A stretch of DNA of 64,000 bases from Volvox africanus (taxonomy: Eukaryota; Chlorophyta; Chlorophyceae; Chlamydomonadales; Volvocaceae). Shown in pieces: positions 1 to 11,278 of the stretch. Location of the stretch: positions 4,932,501-4,996,500 of the forward strand of contig BSDZ01000094.1 of NCBI GenBank assembly GCA_030268105.1. Reading direction: 5' to 3'. The position numbers were made by a program, and so were the translations under genes. Positions within the stretch are counted from its first letter, which is position 1. Every line of letters begins with the position of its first letter. A model generated the notes under the pieces. The model worked only from the letters and a program-made list of their open reading frames with translations, was not told the DNA's origin and made no database searches.

Positions 1-3000
1 TTCGGCCGCTGCTGCCCCGAGCCCCATGGCCTGGAACTGCATCATGCTGTCGTGCGCGGCCGCGGCAGCGGCGGCCGCCGCCGCCATAGTCTCATCATTC
101 ATCTCTTCCTCAGACTGAGCGCGGTCGCCGGCTGCCGCAGCGGCCGCAGCCGCTGCAGCGGCGGCCGCAGCCGCCGTGTTGTCGTCTAGCACTGACGCCG
201 TTCCGCCTTGGTGGACACTTGAGGCCGGATGGCCGGCGTGATGGTGCTGATGCTGATGATGCTCTGCCAGGACGACCGCGTCATCACGGCCCTGCAGGAT
301 GCCGTCCTCATCGCTATGCAACACGCCATGCATACCCGACCGGGCCCCTTCAGCGTGTGCACCCGCCTCCTTGCCGTTGGCCCGGTCAGGGCCCGCAGCC
401 GCATCGCCATTGCCGTTGTTGTGTGCCCCTTCGCTGCCCATGTAACTTGTGCGACTGACAGCAACGACTTCGGCATCTTTGACACCACCAAGCAGCGCTC
501 CACCGCCATGACTGGAGGCCAGCATCGGTAGCCCCGCCAAGTGCAGCTGGTGATGGTGGTGCTGCATCTGTGCAAAGTGCATGGCGGCGTCAGTAAGTGC
601 TCCCGGCGGTAGACCCGAGGCGCTCGCGAGACCGCTGGCTGCTGTCAAAGCCTCTAGAAGTCCTTGACTGTCCGACAGACCAGCGGCAGCTGCGGCCGCC
701 GCTGCTGCAGCGGCGGCAGCGGCGGCGGCGGCGCTTCCTGCTTCCAGATGCTGTTGGCCAGCTGCTGCCGAACCATCTAGTTGCATGCCACCCATACCGT
801 CTCCTCCTTCCAAGCCGTCGCCGCCCATTCGGCCAGCCCGACCTGCGGCCCGTTTCCCAGCTGCAGCCGCGACAGCCGCAGCCGCGGCGGCGGCTGTGCT
901 GGCTGCAACCTGGCTGGGATCCACCATAGCAGCCGCCATTGCTGCTGCCATTTGAGGACTGGTCGCCAAGGATGTCAGCATATCCTGCGTGCTGACGGTC
1001 AACGGCGCAGGGGCGCTGAGGGCGCCCTGCGCCCCTCCAACGCCAGGTGCCTGGCCAGCAACCAGTTGACTCTGCTCCAGCCCAATCTGCTGGGAGCCAT
1101 GCCCCCCAGCCATCTGCGTCGGCGACTGTCCCACGCCCATCTGTGCCTGTCCGACCGTCAACGGCAGCACCAGACCCTGCGCTCCCGCACCCGCCATCCC
1201 GTTGGCGCCCACAGCCGCCGCCACAGCCGCCGCTTCCGCGACCATTTGTGCAAACGGCTGCGAACCAGCGCAGAGCGAGCCTGCCTGCCCTGCTGCTGCA
1301 GCGGCCGCCAGCATCTGCCCCATCTGCTGCATATTAATCTGCCCTGCCGCGGCCGCCGCCGCCGCGGCTGCGGCTGCCGCCACTTGCTGCTGATGGCTTT
1401 GCTGCACGACGGTGGCAGCCGAGGCTGGCCGGAACGGCCTGTTACTGCGGTGTCGCGGAGCGGTGTGCGGATCGACACCGACCTCCAACGCCCCCGGCGG
1501 CAGCAATGCCGCTCGCTGCGCTCGCCTCTCCGCAGCAGTGCGCTTAATGCCTCCGCCAGAACCGCCCTCGGCCCCCCCGTCATCTTCGTCATCTACATCG
1601 TCGTCCACCATATCGTCCATAGGCTGAAGGACGCCACCCGTTGGAAGGGGGAGTCCGGAAAGCCCTGCCGGTCCACCAGTTGCCAAGTCAAATTTCAAGC
1701 GAGCCTGTTGCAGCCGAACAAGTGGGAGGCGATGCAGAAGTTATGTTCCCAAAGAGACTCACTTATGCGGAAGGACGTGGCGGTCGCCAACAATCCGTCT
1801 TGACCTTCCGTCCCCAAGGTATCGAATCCCGCGAGACTTCGTTGGATTGTGGATTGTGGATTGTGGATTGTGGCACATTCACATTCACATTGCGCTGATT
1901 ACCAGAGCCGGCTGTTTGCTGACAGCTGGACTCAAGAACATCTTTGGACGAGCATGGGGGATAGAGTGCCTACTGCGTCTTGCTCCTTTGTTCTCGCTCC
2001 CATGCTGCCACTTCCATTTATCTCCCTTCCATCCTCCCCTCATTCCCTCTTTCGCCCCTTCCATCCTTCCCTCATTCGCTCTAAGGTCCGCTCATCAAGC
2101 AGTGAGCGGTGACCAACCTTGCGCGTTGTGTGATCCTGTGCCGCATCGTACTTGTAGACAAATAAACCATCCTTCTTAGTGCCCGTGTTAATGAAGCCGA
2201 AGCGGACTCGGCTGGTCAGGATCCGGCTGACCTGAGCGGACGTTGGCGAGGGGTGACGGGACGCATAGCCCATGGCGCGGGGCAGGGAGGTCATTACGGT
2301 GTAATCGCAGGAGGGGACAGGGAGGTAAGGAACGGTGTGACAAGATCAGCGCCAAAAGGCCACGACGCGGCGGCCACGTACGCCACGCCCCATCTGGAGC
2401 CTCTGACACAGTCCAAGGTCAACATCCTGCTTGCAGCCTGACCTTCCGCAGATCCGGTACTCGACCCATGCAGTCCTGGATCGTATGCCAATCTGCTCCC
2501 CCTTTCTCAGCGCAGGTTTAGCGGCCGATAGCATGGCCAAGCTCCTTACTGCCAAAGAACTCACCTGCTTTTGCCAACGTGTTAGCCGCCTTCCATCCGT
2601 TGTCTGGGGCCGCCGATCCAGGTAGGGGCTATAAAAGGGATCATTTTCCATCGCCTCCCACACCTCCTTAACCGTCGCCTGCACAGGTCCGAGATCCCCG
2701 GTGGCAGAACATACCGATACGGTGCTGCTAAGGAGGAAGCGTAAAAGTGGAGAGGAAGTGCGAGATAAGAATGGAATATGAGGCACTGCGAAGCGATCAC
2801 CATGCTGCGGTGGTGGGCCCATCGCGGGGGGCTCTTGCTCTTGCGGCGTTGCAGCCCCAGCATGCCCACGTACGTGTTTGTGATTTCACACAGACATGTC
2901 TATTGTTCGCTGCCAAGTGAACGTGTTATTACACGCAGGGCGTCTCTCGTTGCACAAGCACGAATGCGTCTTTCACAGGCTGCGTACCCGTGCGTGGCAT

Positions 3001-4328
3001 CAGAACCTAGCCTGACTCCTTATCTAGCCTGACCCCGTATAGTTTCCTCTCGCGCCAGACGCTAACAACACTCACCGAGCAATCAGGAAAGTTCTTCAGC
3101 ACCTCCTTAACCTTCCTCACCAATGGATACGGGTAGTCCACCTGATACGGGGGCAGGCAATGGGTAAAACAAAAGATATGACACAAGACATGTGGTGTCA
3201 TCTTCATCGTCCTTTTAACCGCTATGGCTCACTTTGGGTGCGATGCGCTCCTCAAATGTGGCCCCGCTCTCTACGATGCGGCGCATAGCGCTGTACTTAT
3301 TGCGCAGCTTCAGCACCACTTTGTGCTGGTCTGGCACGTTCTCCCAGCCTGCCAAGGGGAGCAAAGAAATGCGAGACAGACGAGAGGCTGGCCGTAAGGT
3401 GACAGGTGGGGAAATCATTGGACGTTGATGTCCAATCGGAAGTTCAGGGATCAAGGTCGAGCCGGACGTCCAGCTGGAGGATACTGTGGTGGTGTGGTGC
3501 TATTTAACGTGCCACATGGGTTTTCTGCGAGCAGGCCGTAGAGCGTCACATCAAAAACGCAAAGAGATGGCGGAGCAAGAGGTAATAATGTGTAACCCTG
3601 TGGGTTTTCAACCCTCACAATGAGCCCCGCCTTCTTCAGGCGGGAGACCAGTCGCCCAGCTCCCTTTCCAGCTTACCGAGGGCCCTGATCAATCCCGGGT
3701 AGTCGGGTTTCTTGTTCAATGCCATATTGTTCTTGACGGTTTCGAACACTAACTGCACCCTCTCGTCCGTCCAAATCAACCCAGCGCTTTCATTCTCCGC
3801 GACGGCATCCCGACGGCGCTTCTTGGCCGTGGCCACAGGCTCCATCTGCTGACCCAGATCCGCGTTCGGATCCGCTAAAACACCGCCATGGGGTTGCTGT
3901 GCCGCCGCCGCAGCAGCAGCCGCAGCGGCTGCAGCTGCGGCGGCAGCGGCTGCTGCAGTGGCTGGGTCCGTGGGAAGGTGGCCCAGTGCTTGAAGTACGG
4001 CCAAGCTAGGCTGGTGCTGAGCTGCAAGAGCTTCCAAGGCTTGACCATGGAGCATTTCCATGACTGCTGCTTCTGGAAGCTCTCTACTTTTGCTTGCGGA
4101 CTTGCCGGACTTGGCCGAGCGAGAACCACCGTCTTGGTCATTCGCAAGTAGGAGCCCCGGTTGTTGCAACAAGTGAGGGGCTAGAACGGGGGCCAAAGTT
4201 CCAGCTGTTGTTGAACCGGGAGCACCTGCGCCCAACACGCCCGGAGCAAGGACCGAAGCTGCCGAAAGGAACAGGCCGGCCAAATCCTGAAGGTCCGACT
4301 GCCTAACAATCTGCGCTGGTTGAGCCAT
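1..4328 (-). CDS. SANT/Myb-like poly-Ala nuclear regulatory protein, 3' partial
   Basis: Six exons: 4328-3677, 3348-3233, 3141-3076, 2678-2565, 2231-2118 and 1704 to the left edge (568 open codons, no stop seen). All junction phases agree. The ATG at 4328-4326 opens a Leu/Ala-rich region, then an Ala tract, then a basic KKRRRD nuclear-localisation candidate. Exons 1 and 2 join to give a helical module beginning LIWTDERVQLVFETVKNN and running through RALGWENVPDQHKVVLKLRN, which looks like a Myb/SANT-like DNA-binding domain (Trp, then a second Trp, then KLRNKY). Exons 3-5 hold short conserved-looking segments of unknown family (VDYPYPLVRKVKEVL, SRVRFGFINTG). The last exon has an acidic patch (MDDMVDDDVDDEDD), several poly-Ala runs, Gln-rich and His-rich stretches. 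Function is inferred to be transcriptional or chromatin regulation; I do not recognise the exact family. Confidence 0.6.
1844..1871. repeat. (GGATTGT)4 minisatellite in an intron
   Basis: Four perfect head-to-tail copies of the 7-mer ggattgt, followed by a short cattca-type repeat. It lies in the intron between the fifth and sixth exons of the SANT-like gene. Confidence 0.9.
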
Positions 4329-7300
4329 ATCACTTCAAATTCTTCGTTTTTTCCCTTTCTATAGATAGAACGATGCAGCGTCTTTTATGCCCGTCACCGT
4401 GGCAAACGGGACGCCCCCAAGGGCGTCCGATTGCCAGGCCAGCTTCTGCTGTTTACACTGCCTTAGCTCACTAACTTTGATACTTCGTCATGGATCATGT
4501 TTAGCCTGCGCAGCGTTGCTACTGTATTCCCAAAAATTACGCCTTGGCGTAAAACATTTACATACGCCAGCTGTGCTAGTTGATGTGCCTGTTTAAAAGC
4601 CCGGCGTAATGTTGGCAAATCGTTGCGTATTCCTTTTTCATAGCTTGTCGTACAATCGAAAAGCTGCCCGTTGTGCTAATTCGTTCCATTTTAAGGTAGG
4701 ATGGATTGTGGTATTGTCCTCTGGATAATGGGTATTCACCAAGCACCCTATTCGATTGGACCAAGGACTTCCTAACGCTGAACCCTGGGGAGAGGGGCAT
4801 GATGTTCACTTCTGGGGCCTAAGGGAGAGCAAAGCGGGGCAAGGCAACGCGATCTGTCTAAAATACTGTCTAGCCGTTATAAAGCTTGGCGGTTAACTTT
4901 ATGACAACTTTGGCAAGAACATACCAATATCCTGTGCGGAAGTGAGCAGTATCGCACCCAATTGGAATGCTTCAAGGCTCACTATTATGTGTGTGCACTT
5001 CAAGGCATATCTATTGGCTCTCGTAATTCGCTTTAGGTTTTCGGTCAGTTTGCAAGCATCGCGTACATGAATGGAAAAATGGTTTTGATGGATAATACAT
5101 TGGCGATATTCAGCAGGCACCAAATATCGAGCGTTAAAATGTAAGGCTCGTTTTATGGTGGAAGGTCAAAACAAATACGGTAACCAGCAGTGCTTGCGGT
5201 CACCGTTAACATAACAATTGGCCTCCTCCTGGATGACTTGTTGTTCACGAACGAACAGTCATTCCGTTGTATTCTGTTGTATATGTCATGCGCTGAACCA
5301 GGTGGGGACGGAGACAGTCCTGCTGAAAGGCTGAAAGCACAGCGGTTCGAACAGAAGCGCGAAGATTGGCACTGGATCTGCTTCGCTGTTCAGTGCTTCA
5401 TAATCAACAAAGTAAAATGAGAATGAGTGCCGTTGCACGGATTAAGTACCGCCCTGAGGACACAGACTGAATCGAGACATCTGTACAACTGCCACACCAA
5501 GGGCCTTACACTTATCTAACCCGGCTTCCTAACGCAAGCCCGCACCCCGCAGTATTGAGGGACAAGGAACACATCGCAGGCCCTGAGCCATGGGCTGAGA
5601 TATTTCCTCTTAATGCTTCAGCAAAAGAAACAGAGGCCGTACGTATAAAACATTGTCTGCTACTTGTTAGGGCATGACACCTCGCGCGCCTCACTTCGTG
5701 TGCCAGTGGACACGCTCAAGCTAGGTCAAGCTCTACATTACGCCCTTCACTGTAAAAGCTACTATATTTTGGCCCGTACAGTATTTTCATTTGTCGGGCC
5801 TTCAAAGGGCCCTGGGGGAGGCCCTCCAGAGTAACAAACCGCACGGTATTCCAAAAAAACACGTCCTTGTCGCAGCTGCAAATCTGTTCGCATGCCTAGG
5901 ATAAAAATTTCCAGAAAGATCGTTGTATGCAAGCGGCAACCCAGTGATCTTGACACCTGCAGTGGTCATCTAACGCCGCCGGCGTCAAGGGGCCCCAGGG
6001 TCCAGGTAGCCTTCTTGGAGATCTTCCTCCCATTTGCATTTTGCCTGGGTGTGTGGCCATCGGGGCTGCTCCAGACGGCGCCAGCTTCAATAATGCTCCA
6101 GAATCCCCGGCTCCCAGGAGCATGCTTACGAGGCTGCTTAACAGTTAGTTCGTAGTTAGGCAGATGAGCAACATTTTGTGCTTTTAACAGCCCCATGAGT
6201 CCTATTGATACACGTTACAATAGCAATTCATGAAAGTGAGCTATGCGTCCGAATGTCAGCACTTCTCGCCAAACGATAACCTCCATGCTGCATGCAGCCA
6301 GCCATCCCAAAACCCGGCAGATATATGCACATGCCACCATATCCTGCTTAAGCAACGCGGTCATGGACGGCCTTCATGAGGTTGAAGCATCATCTCCATA
6401 GTAAGCAAGTTTCAACTGTGTGGCGACACACAAGTGAGGGGGCCAATAACAATTGTGCAGAGATCTCAAGCGTTTCCAAATGCGCACATCGCCATACGGG
6501 GGTTTCTCCAAATGCGGATACCTTCCAAATAGTGAAGGCCAAGGCACCATTCACATTGGTAGACAACCATCCTGGACAGGGACAGTTGGTCTGCACACAC
6601 ATCTGCGTGACACGGGATGAGGAACAAAGCCATCAGGCTCCCTAGCATGGCTTACATATCATCCGACATCGTAATCAATGAAGGACGGAGAGTATAGCCA
6701 TCCCTCGGAAGGTGCGAAAGCCATATTGCATGCATCACAGCCGATACACACAACAGTACCTACGCCCCCATTTCGTGCCCAAAACAGACAAGGAAAACGG
6801 CCACAGTGATTTACCGTAAACACTGAAGACCCAGCTGCAACAGAGAGCTCTCTGGAGTCGGGTGTTCTTTTGGCCTTTTATTTCTCTTCCCTGTCCAGTG
6901 TGTTTCGCTGGAAAGCCGCACCTGCAGTTCTCTGTTCTTAGGGCATTCACTGCCTTTTTCTCCATCTCCGCCGTTACCTCCCTCGCTCCAAACTCTGCGG
7001 GGCATTCACTGCCTTACTGCCGTTGACGGCCCATTCACTCCCCGAGCAAGTACGTGTCAATGCTGATCTGAGCCGCATTGCAAATGGCACCCCAGACGAA
7101 CCCGCTCTCACCCAACGGAAACCGCGTCAACGGAGGTCTCACGCAACCGGTCACCACGTTGTGGGTCATCTAAGCACTGCCGCTGCGCTGCATTTCTGTC
7201 CCCTCGCTAAGCAACCACAGAATTGCGACATCGCGGAACTCGTGCAGCATGGCGTCTTACTTGAGAATCTCCCACCACACCTCACCGCAAGGGATCACGG

Positions 7301-8081
7301 TCACTTCCACCATCATCAATTGTCAAGCCACCCTGCATGACACTACCTGCACTGCAAACGCTTTAGCGCACTATTGCTTGCTTGCCTGCTGCTTCAGTCC
7401 GTCCCAAATCATCGCATGTACGCCAACTCTCACCAGCGTCAACATAAAACGAGGAACTCTGCTGCCACCTCCGCCTTCGCTTCATTTTATCGCCCCCGGG
7501 ACCCAGATCCATTTCTTCATCTCTCTCGGATTTTGAAGTTATCCCGGCGCTCTTGCAGCCCCGCACCGTTCCTGGCCAAGGGTCAGCGCTTTGAGATAAC
7601 AGCCGCACTAGCATCATCCAGAGCATCAGCGCGTTCATATACACGGGGCAACCGACATTCCGAATCTCCGAACGACTGCGCGTGGCTTGACACTTGGTGA
7701 AGATAAGACTTTGCCGACATTTGGCCAACCAAGACACGGAAATGGCGCCTCCCAAATGGCAGCCCTTAACAACCGTTGTTGATTTGGGTATGGCTAGCAG
7801 GCTTCTCCCTTGGATGGCCCCCACATCATGGAACATGCAAAGCCTAGGCACATCAGTACATGGCACATTAGTACACCAACGTGATCAACCGCTGAAATGA
7901 AATCGGCATCAACCCGCACTTGAGCTATTCCTGTTGCAAGCTGCTATCCAAAAGTCACACTCATCAGGCAGAGAAGGAGAGGAATGGCGACGATAGCAAG
8001 ACATTTATCATCATGACACTTGAGCGTACAAGGGGCTCCCAAGCTCTTTTATGCGGCTCCAAAACTAAGTGGGGCGCTTAC
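4329..8081. other. No gene recognised
   Basis: Between the SANT-like start and the last identified exon of the C2 gene. All frames are short and broken, without convincing volvocine codon bias or family similarity. The 5' flank of the SANT-like gene (about 4329-4700) should hold its promoter. The right end (about 7000-8081) may hide 3' exons of the C2 gene, since that gene's last identified exon ends at a good donor; I could not identify them. Confidence 0.5.
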
Positions 8082-9585
8082 GGTGGGCCGCAACTCGTGA
8101 AGTCGTACCGATAAATCCGGGAGTCGCAACCTTACGGCAATGACCGGATAGAATGCAGTAGCTTCAGAAGACGCTGGCGGCAACAGACCAGCTCCGAACT
8201 CCAGGGGTGGTGCTGCGTCGTATGGCTTGATGCGTGGGTAGAAAGTTGCGGCGGGCTTAGCGGTGGAGGCTGACGCCGATGCGTCGGAATCAGAGGGCGC
8301 CGATGCTCCTTGGCTGTTAGCCTCATCGCAGGCAGCTGAGGAATCCGCATAAGGAGGGGCAGGGAGGTCCGCCGCAGCCACCATAGCCGCAACGACCACC
8401 ATCGCGGCCATCATGGATGTCGGCGCCGCCTCCGGCTGTGGTGTGGTTTGCTCCGCCGCTGGCGGCGCCGCCGCTGCACGTGGCGAGGCGGATCCAGATA
8501 GCGGCTCGGTTCCTGCCGTTCTGAAAGGCGAGGGGAATGGAAACGCCGTGGTGCCCAAGAACAGACCCGTGGGTCCATCATTGTCGGTTTCCGCTCGTCG
8601 CTGTGGCTGCAACGATTGCCGAACAAGATCGATATTTGAGGGCAAGGTTGAACTCATTGAGGGGCCGTCCTGCTCGTTAGCTACCGACTCTGCGGCGGTG
8701 GTTGAGGCGGCGCCAGACGCGGTGACGGTGGAAACTGCTGCAGCAAAGCAGGAGGGACCCGAAGTGGCTGAGGCTGTGGCAGGAATGGAGGATGAGGTGG
8801 TGGTGGTGGACATTTCGGCGGCGTCTGGTTCTTTGTGTGTCCACGTGAGTGACAGCGTGAGGACCCCTTGCTGCTTATTACTCTTCTTGCTGTACAAGGG
8901 GAGCTCCAGTCGGTCGTTACCCCGATGAGCAGCTTGAGCAATGGAGAAGGTCGCACTAGCAGCTGCGTTATCGGCATCAGCGACGGCGCCGTCGTCCTGC
9001 GACGCCACGAGCCGGAACACGAACGCGGTTATGGACAGTAGTTACATAAGCGGCAAGTTGGTTAAATCGCTATACCAAACGTTGCGGTATGCGAAAGCGA
9101 GTTATCTATGGAACAAACTTCTGTTGGTGACTTTGAAACGCCCGTTGGCTGTCAGATATAAGGATCACTCTTTGTAACAAGGCTGCAAGCAAGGGGAAGT
9201 TGACCAGTAGCCAAAGGACTTACCTCTACCTCCAGTGTTGCAATATCCTCGCCTTCCGGATCGATTATAAAGACTTCTGTTAAGATGCGGCTCTTGTCCC
9301 TTGTGGCTATGGCGCGCGGGCTAAAAGTCCGGCTACCCACGCGCAACGTGCAGTTCAGGCCTCTCCTGCGAGCCGGATGTGATCACGATACGTTTTATGC
9401 AAATTTACCTCGAGATGGTCTCAACGGAAAATATCTTCCAGTTGCATTGCTTTGTTCGAAACCAGACTCCGATTCAGCAATTCAGGTAAATTCGCGATTT
9501 CCTGAGCGCACCTGTCAATTTCGGCTGCGTCCCTCTTGTAACCCTCTATAGCAATAAACACAACGCGTGGAACCAGTTCGGACAT
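8082..9585 (-). CDS. C2-domain protein, 3' end not found
   Basis: Three exons: about 9585-9426 (starting ATG, MSELVPRVVFIAIEGYKRDA), about 9360-9224, and 8996-8082. The exon 2/3 junction is in phase (GTAAGT donor at 9223; acceptor after tcgcag). The exon 1/2 acceptor is less certain. Joined exons 2 and 3 read like a C2 beta-sandwich: TFSPRAIATRDKSRILTEVF, then DIATLEVE, an acidic DDGAVADADN loop, ATFSIAQAA, LELPLYSKK and GVLTLSLTW. A Ser/Ala/Thr-rich linker of about 200 residues follows. The last exon ends at a strong GTAAGC donor after LHELRPT, so more exons lie at lower coordinates. C2 domains usually bind membranes or proteins, and several ciliary transition-zone proteins carry them; placing this protein there would be speculation. 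Confidence 0.5.
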
Positions 9586-11278
9586 CTTTCTGGCTTTCCA
9601 AGGATACAATAGATAACGTTTTCTTTTCTAAAATGTAATTTTGATTTATAAGGAAAACATTGTTACGGGGAGATGCTTACAGCACGGTTCCTCACACGCA
9701 ATTGCAACCACATAGCAATACTTTACGAATCGACGTCAAAGTCGACACAAGCAAATAAACCAAAACAGCAGATGAGAGTTTTCGCACTTTAAACACAAAT
9801 ATTCCTGGGGCTCCATCCACGGCAACGTACGAGTGCCCATTGACAAGGAGCATTCCTGTCCATTGTCTCTACTTTTTATCAAAACTCAGTGCTAACATTA
9901 CAGGTTGTGCAAAGAGAATCTTGGCGACATTGAAATGGCTTCAGTGGAAAAGGACTGGCGCAAGATCGCTCGCGATTGAACCTTAATTGACGTGATTCAG
10001 AGGTGCCTTGCATAATCAACAAACATGAAATTCTATCAGTCATCGACCGGCTGACAGTTTCATACTCAAAATATTAGACCATTCAAAAGTTTCTATACAT
10101 AAAAACCAGTATATTTCTTTCTCAACTTGCAGTTGGAATGCAAATTGATGATGTGTTATAGACCAGTCATGAGCTGCTAGCTGGGCACAACCTTTGAGCG
10201 GGCACAAACTCTGGGCGGGCAATGGCGAGTTTGTACTACAGTAGGAGCGTGTCTTGAAACATCCAATTTGGTTTGGCATTGGCATCTATATAAGTTTTAA
10301 TATTTTGCCATGAATGGTGCGCATTTGGATGAAGGTCCGAAACCGTCACTCGGTTTCCACCGTCGTTATGGCGTATCAGGAAAATAAATCATGACAATAT
10401 TTTATTTAATTACAAAGTATCACGATCACCATACGTTGGCATATCACTGTTCGGCAGCTCGTAGTTGTGGAACAAGTACTCCACCGGTGTAAGGATCGTC
10501 CGCGTTTCGATGTCGACGGGATGGGAATTTTGCGATATTTACCCAGGCATCAAGATTTGGGATTGGAAGTCGATCCTTGCTGTCATGAAACGCTATAAGA
10601 ATATGGCAAACAAGAATTCAATCCGCTCGACTTCGTTCTTCTTTTTGTCCGCTTGGTGTGAAATGCTTGCGAAATGGAAAAGGCACGGCACAAAGACCAC
10701 TTCTCAGAAACGACTGCAATAAAAGTATCAGCTAGGATGCACCGTAACAATCCAAGGACCCCAACTGCGGCTAGCACAGTCGATGCTAACGCCTGCCTAG
10801 ACCCGACGGCTGGATAAAGAAGCTCATTATCGAAAAGCACTAATATTCAGTCAATCAAAGAGTACTAATCGTCCTCATTAAGCACCCCGTAACAACGTCA
10901 CACGGTGCGACGCCCGCGGTCCCCGCCTTCCTAAACTGCATGGAAACCCTTTTCTTCGCTCAGACCCCCCCCCCAAAGTCCCAATGCCAGAGATGCCGTA
11001 CTACCCCAGCAAAAAGGCCAAGCATATTAACTCAGCTCTTCCCAATCGCCATTCGGTCGCAGGCAAGTGATATCCCATCCACCTCCTCCTGCATTCCGGC
11101 CCCCTTGTGATTGCCCCCCATGGCTACCAGGCCTCCATGGACTGCAGCCTCCTACCCTCCCTCAAGCGCGACGTATCACGCCGCTGTCCACGGCGTCCAT
11201 TTCCATTACCGCATCTCTACCACCCCTACCACCACTACCATCGCCACCGCTGCTGCTGTTGTTAGAAGCTCGTCCATT
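9586..11278. other. AT-richer intergenic stretch, no gene recognised
   Basis: Noticeably more AT-rich than the flanks, with no frame that combines coding bias and splice signals. It separates the 5' end of the C2 gene from the 3' end of the VARL-like gene, so it should contain the C2 promoter and the VARL-like 3' UTR. A poly-C run sits near 10965. Confidence 0.5.

Noticed and set aside
781..1803. 340-codon plus-strand open frame
   Set aside because: It is the complement of the poly-Ala/Gln exon of the SANT-like gene on the minus strand, which has the better frame, splice phase and composition.
10583..10840. Minus frame with a hydrophobic stretch that could be a membrane helix
   Set aside because: Lies in an AT-rich region with no neighbouring exons or start context.
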